Assembly: GCF_050942425.1 (NCBI RefSeq)
Contig: NZ_CP192063.1
Location: forward strand, 1-64,000
Length of the DNA: 64,000 nucleotides
Origin: Actinoallomurus sp050942425
Lineage (GTDB): Bacteria > Actinomycetota > Actinomycetes > Streptosporangiales > Streptosporangiaceae
Direction: 5' to 3'
A program made the translations under genes and the position numbers. This document shows, piece after piece, positions 51,550-59,257 of this stretch; position 1 is the first letter of the stretch; each line of letters begins with the position of its first letter. The notes below the pieces were generated by a model. That model worked only from the letters and a program-made list of their open reading frames with translations. It did no database searches and was not told where the DNA came from.

Positions 51550-52550
51550 AGCACGAGCTGTGGGGCGCGCTCGCCCTCGACGCCACGGTGCTGGTCACCA
51601 TCGGCCTGGCCATCGGCTACCTGGCCAAGGTGCGAATGCCACGGCCGCCCGCGGGACTGTTCGTGCGATCCGACATCGTGATCATGGTGGTGCTGCTGGT
51701 CGTCATGCCGTTCGCGTACCTCAACATGCCGGCCGCGGTCGTCTGCACGGTGTTCGGGCTGATCGTGTTCGTCGGGTCGCAGGTCACGCTCGCCCCTGTC
51801 ATCGGCGGCCGGGCCGCGGGGGCGGCGGCGACGCTGGTGTGCGCCGTCGAGGTCGTCGCGTACTTCACCGACTGGTCCACCGTGCTTATGGTGGTGAACG
51901 ATGGCGCGCTCGTCGTCGTGGCCGCCGGGGTGACCAACATGTGGGTGCAGGCCGCGATGAAGCCGTCCCTTGTCGCCGGGCTGGCTGCGGCGCTGGTGGT
52001 GTACGACACGGTGGCGACCGGCCTCACCTCGGTGACCGCGCACTTCATGCACCTGGTCGAGGGCATCCCGTTCGCGCCGATGCTGGCGGCCCGGTACGCA
52101 CCCGGGCCGATCATGATCGGGCTGGGCGACACGCTCATGCTGACGCTCTGGCCCCTGGCCGCGACCAAGTCGTACGGGCGGGTCGCCGGGATCTGCGCGG
52201 TCGTGGTCGACGTGCTCCTGATGGCGGCGGTGTTCGCCGGGTTCGCCTCCGGCGCGATCACTTGGATACCGCTGCTCACGCCGCTCGGGCTGCTCATCGT
52301 CGCCCAGTACCTGTACTGGCGGCGGCGCGCCCCCGTCATCGTTCCGATGCGCGCCCCGCTCGAGGCGGCGCTGCGGGCATCGTACGGCGAGGACGAGGGG
52401 ACGTGGATCGCCCTGCACGAGGGGAATGTCGTCGGCCGCGGCGACTCGCCGGGAGCGGCCCGGCGGGCGGCTCGCGAGGCCGGGGTCACCGAGGTCCCCG
52501 TCACGGCCCTAGATCTCACCGTGCAGCATGGCCGCGTGCAGTCGGCGTAA
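51546..52550 (+). CDS. Nine-helix membrane protein with presenilin/SPP-like YD and GLGD motifs
   Basis: A 334-aa protein with nine predicted transmembrane helices and a cytosolic tail. Helix 6 contains Tyr153-Asp154 (LVVYDTVAT) and helix 7 Gly192-Leu-Gly-Asp195 (MIGLGDTLM), the paired catalytic motifs of GxGD intramembrane aspartyl proteases at the expected helices. A PL-containing helix 9 (IPLLTPLGLL) sits where PAL is expected but is not canonical. The tail (TWIALHEGNVVGRGDSP) resembles a DUF5678-type strand-helix domain. GTG start overlaps the ligase stop; GGGAGGAG precedes. Protease assignment is inference from motifs. Confidence 0.8.
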   Translation: MKHELWGALALDATVLVTIGLAIGYLAKVRMPRPPAGLFVRSDIVIMVVLLVVMPFAYLNMPAAVVCTVFGLIVFVGSQVTLAPVIGGRAAGAAATLVCAVEVVAYFTDWSTVLMVVNDGALVVVAAGVTNMWVQAAMKPSLVAGLAAALVVYDTVATGLTSVTAHFMHLVEGIPFAPMLAARYAPGPIMIGLGDTLMLTLWPLAATKSYGRVAGICAVVVDVLLMAAVFAGFASGAITWIPLLTPLGLLIVAQYLYWRRRAPVIVPMRAPLEAALRASYGEDEGTWIALHEGNVVGRGDSPGAARRAAREAGVTEVPVTALDLTVQHGRVQSA

Positions 52551-53273
52551 CTCCGGATGCGGCTCGACGCCGAGCTCGTTCGCCAGGACCGTCCGCGCCT
52601 GGTGATAGGCGTCGACCGCGTCGCCCTGGCGCCCGGACCGGTACAGCGCCACCATGAGCTGCCCGTGCAGCCGCTCCCGCAGAGGGTGGATGGTCACGAG
52701 CGCCCGCATGTCCCCGACGACCTCCTCGTGGAGCCCGGCCGACAGCCGGGCGTCGCCGAGGTCCTCGATGGCGATCAGCCGCTGCTCGGCGAGCATCGCG
52801 ATCTCGTTGTCCAGTTCGGGCCAGCGCGGCACGTCCTCGTACGCGTCACCGCGCCAGTGGTCGAGTGCTTGCTCGTAGCGCGCGATGGCGGTCGAGAAGT
52901 CACCCCGCGCGTACGCCGTGCGCCCTTCGCCGACCGCAGCCGCGAAGTCGTACGCGTCGAGATCGTACGGCTCCACGGCGAGCGCATAACCGGGCGGCCG
53001 CGTGCGCAGAACGGCACCGGCAGGACCCAGCAGACGACGTAACTCACGCATGTGGGTGCGAAGATTCGACCGGTGAGAGGCCGGCGGCCCCTCCGGCCAC
53101 ACCGCCCGGACCAGGGAACGAGTCGGCACGACCCGGCCGGGCCGGATGAGCAGCGCCGCCAGCAATGCCCGCCGTTTCGGCTGCCGGACCGCGATGAGCT
53201 CGCCCGCCACCCGAACCTTCAGTCCGCCGAGGACCAGGAACCGGGGTCGCGACTCGCCCGAGCCCTGACTCAC
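52509..53273 (-). CDS. SARP/AfsR-type regulator (OmpR-like HTH plus BTAD)
   Basis: A 254-aa Streptomyces-antibiotic-regulatory-protein-type activator. The N-terminal winged helix (FLVLGGLKVRVAGELIAVRQPKRRALLAALLI in parts; HMRELRRLLGPAGAVLRTRPPGYAL) is followed by a bacterial transcriptional activation domain (DFAAAVGEGRTAYARGDF...HPLRERLHGQLMVALYRSGRQGDAV). It lacks the NB-ARC/TPR of full AfsR. It converges on the membrane-protein gene with a 42-bp overlap of coding ends. SARPs usually control neighbouring secondary-metabolite genes, so it probably regulates this cassette. Confidence 0.92.
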   Translation of the reverse strand: MSQGSGESRPRFLVLGGLKVRVAGELIAVRQPKRRALLAALLIRPGRVVPTRSLVRAVWPEGPPASHRSNLRTHMRELRRLLGPAGAVLRTRPPGYALAVEPYDLDAYDFAAAVGEGRTAYARGDFSTAIARYEQALDHWRGDAYEDVPRWPELDNEIAMLAEQRLIAIEDLGDARLSAGLHEEVVGDMRALVTIHPLRERLHGQLMVALYRSGRQGDAVDAYHQARTVLANELGVEPHPELRRLHAAMLHGEI

Positions 53274-53424
53274 CGGATGTCTGATCTCTCAGGCACGCCG
53301 CTTAAGCGGCCGAGCACGATCACAACCATGATCGTCAAAGTAGCTGCGTAACGGAGGCCCGTCACGCCCGCTCATGAAGAGCGTTCGGCCGGGTCGCGCA
53401 GCGGCCGACGTCGGTGCGCGTCGC

Positions 53425-54009
53425 TCATGCCCGACCTGGCGGCGCCTTCTCTGTTCGGCCTCGCACGCTCATGACCGCGTCGGTGTATTGCTCGGTGGTC
53501 AGGTCGTCGTCGTTGAGGCCGAGTTCGTGCAGTACTGCACGAACGTCGTCGAGTGCGGCGCTGACGTCCGCCTCGTCGGCCATGGTCTCGAGTTCAATGA
53601 ACATGCCGGCAAGCTCTGGAACCGTGACGATGGTTGCGAGCATGCCGCGCCCGTGCGCGGTGAATCGGTAATTGGCGCATCGCTTCTCGAAGGCGACGAG
53701 ATGCTCGAGGCCGAGTGCCCGGAACACGCTGTCAAGTGTCTGTGCGTCGGCGACGTCGGTCTCATGTTCGGGTTTGGAACCGCTCTCAGCGTCTACGGCG
53801 GGTTCTTTGTACGTCAGGACCGTACGGCGTCCTTCACCGGCTTCAACGACCCGCACCCGCAACTCTCGGCCCGCTGTGGTGAGGTCTCGGCCAGGTCGGT
53901 CGTAGTAGGTGTCTCGATACGTGCTGCGTTCCTCATCAGCCAGGCGACGGAGACGCTTGCGCAGGGCCTCGGGCTCACGGACGCGTGCCTTCAGTTCGGC
54001 CTCGATCAA
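53425..54009 (-). CDS. CYTH domain protein (CyaB/thiamine-triphosphatase-like)
   Basis: A 194-aa CYTH triphosphate-tunnel enzyme. The defining ExExK motif is at the N-terminus (IEAELKAR), followed by YRDTYYDRPGRDL, ELRVRV, VLTYKEP and FEKRCANYRF, which line the tunnel. It could hydrolyse thiamine triphosphate or inorganic triphosphate, or make cAMP (class IV cyclase). TTG at 54009 is favoured: GGAAGGG lies 8 bases upstream and the conserved motif starts at residue 2. It overlaps the XRE gene by 35 bp, so they are cotranscribed. Confidence 0.88.
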   Translation of the reverse strand: MIEAELKARVREPEALRKRLRRLADEERSTYRDTYYDRPGRDLTTAGRELRVRVVEAGEGRRTVLTYKEPAVDAESGSKPEHETDVADAQTLDSVFRALGLEHLVAFEKRCANYRFTAHGRGMLATIVTVPELAGMFIELETMADEADVSAALDDVRAVLHELGLNDDDLTTEQYTDAVMSVRGRTEKAPPGRA

Positions 54010-54862
54010 CGCTTCGCCCTTCCATCCCCAGGTGGCGAGCCTGACGCCACATCTCGTCGAACTGGCGGCGGAACCCGGCATGCAGGACTCCGCCGCTTGC
54101 CGCAGTGAGTTTGTACATGCCCGAACGGTGCCCCTCGCGGGAGGTGCCGAAAGCTGAGACGTACAGGGTTCCGTCGAAGCCGAGCATGCGCCATGTCGGA
54201 AGCTGGTTGTAGAGGGCCGTTCGCAGCGTCACGTAGGGGTGCCCGTCGAACTCCGCCAAGCGTGCGATCGCCAAGCGAATGCCGGTCGCGAACGATTCCG
54301 GAGATTCGCCGATCTCACTCGAACGGGTCGCTACCGTCGGCGCGTCAGGGTCCAGCAGCAGCATCCGGACGCTCACAGGTGTAGCGCGCTGTGTCAACGG
54401 CCCGCGCAAGAGGGAGTCATTCAGTGAGATCAGCCCGAGCGTGCGCACGGCAAGAATGCTGATCTCGGTCGCTGTCGCAGCCAGGTCTCGGAGTTCCTGG
54501 TAGGCCTCGGCCTGGTCGGTGAATACGCGGGCAATCTCTGCGTGTCCGGTGAGGACGCCTCTGACCGCCGCGTGTGCCGGCGCGAGGCCGAATAGGACCC
54601 GCGCCTCATCAGGCATCGCGAGGCCGTCCGCGATGCGTTCGAAGACGTCGAGGCGGGTTACCTGTCTCCGGCCGTTGATGATCTCGTTGACGCGCCCCTG
54701 TCCCATGGCGAACGCGGTGGCGAGGCGAGCCTGGCTTGCGCCGGTGTAACGCTGAACGAGCCGTAGAAGCGCGGGAATGTCGCGCGCTCTCAAGGCCGAG
54801 TGAACCTCTCCTTGATGCCACGACCGAGCGGGCAACTCAACAGGCCCGTACCTCTTGTCCAT
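53975..54862 (-). CDS. XRE-type regulator with DUF5919-like C-terminal domain
   Basis: A 295-aa regulator. An HTH_3 domain lies at about 33-80 (QRYTGASQARLATAFAMGQGRVNEIINGRRQVTRLDVF in parts). The C-terminal two-thirds contain RTLGLISLNDSLLRG and VSVRMLLLDPDAP, as in the DUF5919 phospholipase-D-like fold. The same C-terminal landmarks appear in the gene at 63426. Twin palindromes lie immediately upstream, so it is likely autoregulated together with the divergent pair at 54996. CYTH gene downstream overlaps. Confidence 0.88.
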   Translation of the reverse strand: MDKRYGPVELPARSWHQGEVHSALRARDIPALLRLVQRYTGASQARLATAFAMGQGRVNEIINGRRQVTRLDVFERIADGLAMPDEARVLFGLAPAHAAVRGVLTGHAEIARVFTDQAEAYQELRDLAATATEISILAVRTLGLISLNDSLLRGPLTQRATPVSVRMLLLDPDAPTVATRSSEIGESPESFATGIRLAIARLAEFDGHPYVTLRTALYNQLPTWRMLGFDGTLYVSAFGTSREGHRSGMYKLTAASGGVLHAGFRRQFDEMWRQARHLGMEGRSVDRGRTEGTRP

Positions 54863-54877
54863 CGGGTCACCCCGCCC

Positions 54878-54910
54878 ATCTCACCGTGAGCGTACATCTC
54901 ACGGTGAGAT
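54878..54910. promoter_or_regulatory. Twin palindromic operators
   Basis: CTCACCGTGAG (54880-54890) and CTCACGGTGAG (54898-54908) are each 11-bp palindromes and together form a 13-bp inverted repeat with a 7-base spacer. They sit 16 bp upstream of the XRE start and 86 bp upstream of the divergent gene, so XRE autoregulation is the simplest reading. Confidence 0.75.
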
Positions 54911-54995
54911 ACCGCCTGAGGGATCGGAAGCGGCCTGTGACGGGCGGCATGGTTTCACCGAGTAGTCGAGCCGCTACCGCTCCAGGAGGCATCAG

Positions 54996-55331
54996 GTGCA
55001 CGCACAGAACGCGAATCCCTCCCCCTGGATCGACGCCGTCAGGGGTCTGGTACTCAAGCTCGCGCCGCTGCTCATGCGGCGCGGCCTGAACATTGAGGTC
55101 TGCTCGGATGGCGTCGTCGAGGTTCGGAATCCTGGCGAGACGCGGATGACGCAGCCGATCGTCGTACGCGAGCACCAGAGCGCTTGGTGGTGGCACTGGC
55201 AGTGGTCAGGGGCGACCCGAGACGCGCTGCCCGAGTACGAACCGATGGTGCCCGTCGAGGACGTCGACGAGGCGGCCCGCCGCCTCGCGAACGTTCTGCA
55301 CGTCTCCGAGGCTGCCGGGGCCGAGCGGTGA
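54996..55331 (+). CDS. Small hypothetical protein divergent from the XRE gene
   Basis: A 111-aa soluble protein with no domain I can name: PWIDAVRGLVLKLAPLLMRRGL, then IEVCSDGVVEVRNPGETRM, a Trp cluster WWWHWQW, and a C-terminal helix. GTG at 54996 with AGGAGG 6 bases upstream. Stop overlaps the next start (GTGA). Pairing with an XRE/DUF5919 regulator suggests a regulated two-gene module like the XRE-plus-small-protein pairs common in actinomycetes. Confidence 0.75.
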   Translation: MHAQNANPSPWIDAVRGLVLKLAPLLMRRGLNIEVCSDGVVEVRNPGETRMTQPIVVREHQSAWWWHWQWSGATRDALPEYEPMVPVEDVDEAARRLANVLHVSEAAGAER

Positions 55332-55723
55332 TCGCGGGTATCCGGCGGCTCGTCGGCGTCGAGCCGGCCGCGCTGGTGCGTCCTCCCGTCCGGCGCATGG
55401 TCGCCCCAGACCCGAGCCCCCAGGATCTCGCTGCGGTTCAGGCGGCCTGCCGAGGTTGGGTGGTGATGTGGTCGCGGTGGCGGCGGGCGTACACGGCGTT
55501 CGCCACGTTCGCCGCAGGCCCGCTCATCGTCGACGAGTCGGACGCCGCTCTGCTGTTGCAACGGTGCCGGGAAGTCCGGGACGCCATGGCATCACTGTCA
55601 GGCGGCGATCGGATGAGCCTCATAGACGTGGCGCGTCCCGCGTGGCCATTGAGGGATTCGGCCCGGCCGGCCGGATCGACGGGGCGCGTCCACCACACCC
55701 GTACGGCCGTCTCAGCCCCCTGA
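55328..55723 (+). CDS. Small hypothetical protein, second gene of the XRE-linked pair
   Basis: A 131-aa protein, helical in the first 95 residues (LAAVQAACRGWVVMWSRWRRAYTAFATFAAGPLIVD in parts), with a Pro/Arg-rich tail. Unknown function. GTG start overlaps the previous stop, so the two are translationally coupled. A terminator hairpin overlaps its stop codon. Confidence 0.7.
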   Translation: MIAGIRRLVGVEPAALVRPPVRRMVAPDPSPQDLAAVQAACRGWVVMWSRWRRAYTAFATFAAGPLIVDESDAALLLQRCREVRDAMASLSGGDRMSLIDVARPAWPLRDSARPAGSTGRVHHTRTAVSAP

Positions 55724-55738
55724 GGACGACCGTACGGG
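55698..55738 (+). terminator. Terminator of the XRE-linked pair
   Basis: CCCGTACGGCCGTCTCAG pairs with CTGAGGACGACCGTACGGG with one bulge around a 4-base loop. It spans the stop codon of the preceding gene. The rest of the gap to 55964 shows only GC-rich hairpins. Confidence 0.7.
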
Positions 55739-55964
55739 CCCAGACGGGCCGCCGGGCGCGGGGCTTGGGAATCCCACGGGCCCGGCGGCCCCCAGGACGC
55801 TGGGCGGGCATTGGCCCGCAACTGATTTTGGTGGTAGGCCCGTGCGGTTCGGGAGCGATCGATTCCTTTCTGCGGTGGCCGAGGTCTACATGGTGGGAGG
55901 CGCGGGCCGCGCGACGGGCCGGTCGGTCTCTCTATGTACGCCGAGAAAGAAAGACTGATCGCCA

Positions 55965-56957
55965 ATGGGCATTCCCGCGACCATGCGCGCGCTGCAGCAG
56001 ACGTCCCTCAACGGCCCGCAGGACATGCGGCTGATCACCGACGCGCCAGTGCCGAGCCCCGGCCAGGGCGAGGTCCTGATCCGCGTCACCGCAGCCGGGG
56101 TCAACTTCGCCGACATCTCGAAGGCCCACGGCACGTTCGCAGGCGGCCCGCGGCCGCCGTACCTGGCGGGTTTCGAGGCCGCCGGTGAGGTCGTCGCGGT
56201 GGGCGAGGCGGTGACCGGCCCGCGACCGGGGGCCCGCGTCGTCGGCGTCGGAACCGGGGCTTTCGCCGAGTACATGGTCCTGCCCGCGGCTGCGGCGGTA
56301 CCGGTGCCCGCGGGCTGGACGGAGCAGCAGGCGCTCGGTCTGGTCGTGAACTGGCCCACCGCGCTCGCCGCGCTCAAGCCGCTGGGCGGCATCGCTGCCG
56401 GGCAGACTGTGCTGATCCACGCCGCGGCGGGCGGGACCGGCCAGGCCGCGGTGAAAATGGCCAAGCACTACGGTGCGACGGTCATCGCCACCGCCTCGCC
56501 GGGCAAGCACGAGACGGTGCTGGCACTGGGAGCCGACCACGTCCTGGACTCTGTCGGCGGCGACCTCGCCGCCGAGGTGACGGAGCTGACCGGCGGTTCC
56601 GGCGTCGATGTGGTTCTGGAGTCGGCCGGCGGCGCCACCTTCGCCGCCAGCCTGGCCGCGGCCAAGCGGGTCACGGGCCGGGTCATCGTCTACGGCCTGG
56701 CAGGCGGCGAAGCCCCGATCACCAACTGGGAGCTGGTGTACAAGCACCAGGTCCACATCATCGGCCTCAATATCGGCGTGCTGATCCAGGCCGCACCGCA
56801 GATCTTCGGTGAGCTGATGGGTGAGCTGTCCGCGCTGATCGCGGCCGGCGTGCTCGCCCCCGGCCTGCCGACCGGGTACGAACTGGCCGACGGCCCGAAA
56901 GCGCTGACGGAACTCGAAGCCAGGGCCACCGTCGGCAAACTCGCCCTGCTGCCCTGA
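55965..56957 (+). CDS. NADPH:quinone oxidoreductase-like zinc-free MDR protein
   Basis: A 330-aa medium-chain reductase. GroES-like N-domain with GVNFADISKAHG and GFEAAGEVVAVG; nucleotide-binding domain with VLIHAAAGGTGQAAVKMAKHYGATVIATAS. No zinc-ligand cysteines. Likely reduces quinones or enones. Start ATG at 55965; the ribosome site is weak. It is followed within 60 bp by the EthD gene and then an ECF sigma factor, a plausible co-regulated group. Confidence 0.9.
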   Translation: MGIPATMRALQQTSLNGPQDMRLITDAPVPSPGQGEVLIRVTAAGVNFADISKAHGTFAGGPRPPYLAGFEAAGEVVAVGEAVTGPRPGARVVGVGTGAFAEYMVLPAAAAVPVPAGWTEQQALGLVVNWPTALAALKPLGGIAAGQTVLIHAAAGGTGQAAVKMAKHYGATVIATASPGKHETVLALGADHVLDSVGGDLAAEVTELTGGSGVDVVLESAGGATFAASLAAAKRVTGRVIVYGLAGGEAPITNWELVYKHQVHIIGLNIGVLIQAAPQIFGELMGELSALIAAGVLAPGLPTGYELADGPKALTELEARATVGKLALLP

Positions 56958-57015
56958 GAAAACCCCTAGTACCGAACCGGTGACGCCGCGCACCGCACGG
57001 CAGGAGTTGAAACAG

Positions 57016-57357
57016 ATGACCGCAACCGTGGACCCGGCCGCCACGCAGACGGCGCGATTCGTCGTGCTGTACGACACCCCCTCCGACGTCGAGGCGTTCG
57101 AACGTCACTACAACGATGTCCACATCCCGTTGGCGAAACAGTTTCCGGGCCTGCGTCGTTACACGCGCAGTCATGAGCCGGCAGCCGTGATCGGCGAGCC
57201 GTGCTACATGGTCGTGATGCTGGACTGGGACGACATGGCCGCGCTGGAAGCCGCGCTCGGATCCGAGATCGGCCGGCGCACCGCCGAGGATGCCGCGGCG
57301 AACCTGGCCCGCTACACGACCTTCCGCGCCATGATCCTCCAGCTCGACGAGATCTGA
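57016..57357 (+). CDS. EthD family protein
   Basis: A 113-aa dimeric alpha/beta-barrel (EthD) protein: VVLYDTPSDVEAFERHYNDVHIPLAKQFPGLRRY is the typical opening with the YxxxHxPL signature. EthD-type proteins assist or catalyse small steps in oxidative degradation. ATG at 57016 has GGAG about 9 bases upstream; the frame from 56980 overlaps nothing useful. It lies between the oxidoreductase and a sigma-factor gene. Confidence 0.88.
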   Translation: MTATVDPAATQTARFVVLYDTPSDVEAFERHYNDVHIPLAKQFPGLRRYTRSHEPAAVIGEPCYMVVMLDWDDMAALEAALGSEIGRRTAEDAAANLARYTTFRAMILQLDEI

Positions 57358-57410
57358 TCGCGTCGGCACGTGGACCACGCCCAGAGGAATTGCCGTATTA
57401 GGGTCGCGGC

Positions 57411-58406
57411 GTGACATCCGAGCTGCGGGCGGCACCGAATCAAGACCGGTTCACCGCCGAGACTGAGCCGTTCCGCCGGGAGTTGCTGGCGCACTGCTAC
57501 CGCATGGTCGGCTCGGCACACGACGCCGAGGACTTGGTGCAGGAGAGCTATCTGCGGGCGTGGCGGTCCTACTCCGGATTCGACGGTCGAGCGTCGATTC
57601 GGTCCTGGCTCTACAAGATCGCTACCAATGTCTGCCTGACGGCGTTGAAGCCGCGCCCGATGCGGGTGCTGCCCTCAGGTCTGGCAGGCCCGTACGACAG
57701 ACCCGATCGTCCGCCGAGTCCCGTCGCTCCGGGCGAGGTCTCGTGGCTGGAACCGCTGCCGGACGCATCGATCGCCCCGCCGGCCGACGATCCGGCCGCG
57801 GTGGTGGTCGAACGCGAGTCGCTGCGGCTGGCGCTCATCGCCAGCCTGCAGCACCTGCCCTCCCGCCAACGTGCGATCCTCATCCTGCGCGAGGTGCTGG
57901 CGTTCTCGGCGGCCGAGACCGCGGAGATCCTCGACACCACCACGGCTGCGGTCAAGAGCGGTCTGCAGCGCGCCCGTGCCCGGCTGGACGAATTGGGGCC
58001 GGAGCCCGAGGAACTGCTCGAACCGACCGACCAACGGGCACGCGCGCTTCTCGACGGCTACATCGCAGCCTTCGAGCACTCCGATGCCGGCCTGCTGGAA
58101 CAAGTGCTGCGCATGGACGCCACGCTGGAGGCGACGCCGTTCCGCGAATGGCAGGCGGGCCGGGCGATGTGCATCCACATGCTCGACGCGTACGTGCTGG
58201 GCACACCGGGCGATTGGCGGATGATCGCCACCGCGGCGAACGGCCAACCCGCCGCCGTCGTGTACCACCGGGATGCGGACGGCGCGCTCCGAGCCGACGG
58301 CGCCGTGGTGCTGGCCCCCACCGCCACCGGCGTCTCTCGCGTGATCAAGTTCCATGATCCCGCGCTGGTCGCGGCGTTCGGCTTTCCGGACGTGCTCGCG
58401 CACTGA
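57411..58406 (+). CDS. ECF sigma factor with SnoaL-like C-terminal domain (SigX5-type)
   Basis: A 331-aa ECF sigma factor. Region 2: LAHCYRMVGSAHDAEDLVQESYLRAWRSYSGFDGRASIRSWLY in parts; region 4: LPSRQRAILILREVLAFSAAETAEIL. A C-terminal SnoaL-like domain (about 210-331) follows. It lacks the WLPEP and DGGG motifs of ECF41, so it belongs to another SnoaL-fused group. GTG at 57411 has no ribosome site but a TAGGGT (57399-57404) 6 bases before it, suggesting a leaderless mRNA. A perfect terminator follows. Confidence 0.9.
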   Translation: MTSELRAAPNQDRFTAETEPFRRELLAHCYRMVGSAHDAEDLVQESYLRAWRSYSGFDGRASIRSWLYKIATNVCLTALKPRPMRVLPSGLAGPYDRPDRPPSPVAPGEVSWLEPLPDASIAPPADDPAAVVVERESLRLALIASLQHLPSRQRAILILREVLAFSAAETAEILDTTTAAVKSGLQRARARLDELGPEPEELLEPTDQRARALLDGYIAAFEHSDAGLLEQVLRMDATLEATPFREWQAGRAMCIHMLDAYVLGTPGDWRMIATAANGQPAAVVYHRDADGALRADGAVVLAPTATGVSRVIKFHDPALVAAFGFPDVLAH

Positions 58407-58433
58407 CACCCGGTGCGACGGGCGGAAAAGGCT

Positions 58434-58467
58434 CAGGGCCGTCAGACCGGTTGGTCTGACGGCCCTG
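58434..58467. terminator. Bidirectional hairpin terminator
   Basis: A perfect 15-bp stem, CAGGGCCGTCAGACC with its complement, around a GGTT loop, followed by TTC. It separates convergent sigma-factor and ABC-permease genes. Confidence 0.9.
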
Positions 58468-58483
58468 TTCGGCCGGTTCATGG

Positions 58484-59257
58484 TCAGGCCTTGTTGAAGG
58501 TCTTCTTGGCCCAGAGGTAGGAGACGGCGGCGATGCCGGCGCACCAGGCGGTGGCGATGGCGGCGTTGTTGCCGATCGGGGTGCCGAGGAGCAGGCCGCG
58601 GACGGTCTGCATGATCGGGGTGAAGGGCTGGTACTCGGCGAACCAGCGCAGGGCGGTGGGCATGGAGTCGGTGGGGACGAAGCCGCTGCCGAGAAAGGGC
58701 AGGAAGACCAGGGGCATCGGGGCGTTGCTGGCGGCCTCGGGGGTCGAGGACTTCAGGCCGAGGGCCACCGACAGCCAGGTGATGGCCACGACGAACAGGG
58801 TGAGCAGGCCGGCGGCCTCCAGCCATTCGGCGGCGGTGGCCTTGGGGCGGAACCCGATCGCCAGGGCGATGCCGATGACGACGGCCATGCCGAGGAGTTG
58901 TTGGATGACGCTGGCGACGACGTGGCCGGTCAGGACCGATGCCCGGGAGATCCGCATGGTGCGGAAGCGGGCGATGATGCCTTCGGTCATGTCGGTGGCG
59001 ACCATGACGGCGGTTCCGGTCGCGGCGGTGGCGGCCGCCATGAGCAGGATGCCGGGGATGACGTAGTTGACGTAGGTGTGGCGGCCGCCACCGATCCCGT
59101 GGCCGAGCGTGCCGCCGAAGACGTAGACGAACAGCAGCAGGATGATGACGGGCGTGATGATCAGCTGCACGGTCATGGACGGGTAGCGGAGCAGGCGCTT
59201 GAGTTGCCGCCGGGTCATGGTGGCCGAGTCGCGCATGGAGAGGGTGAGGGTGCTCAT
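58484..59257 (-). CDS. ABC-2 type drug transporter permease (DrrB-like)
   Basis: A 257-aa permease with six transmembrane helices and the ABC-2 signature region (LGSGFVPTDSMPTALRWFAEYQPFTPIMQTVRGLLLG in parts). DrrB-type proteins export daunorubicin-like drugs or lipids with a DrrA ATPase. ATG at 59257 overlaps the ATPase stop (ATGA). Confidence 0.93.
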   Translation of the reverse strand: MSTLTLSMRDSATMTRRQLKRLLRYPSMTVQLIITPVIILLLFVYVFGGTLGHGIGGGRHTYVNYVIPGILLMAAATAATGTAVMVATDMTEGIIARFRTMRISRASVLTGHVVASVIQQLLGMAVVIGIALAIGFRPKATAAEWLEAAGLLTLFVVAITWLSVALGLKSSTPEAASNAPMPLVFLPFLGSGFVPTDSMPTALRWFAEYQPFTPIMQTVRGLLLGTPIGNNAAIATAWCAGIAAVSYLWAKKTFNKA

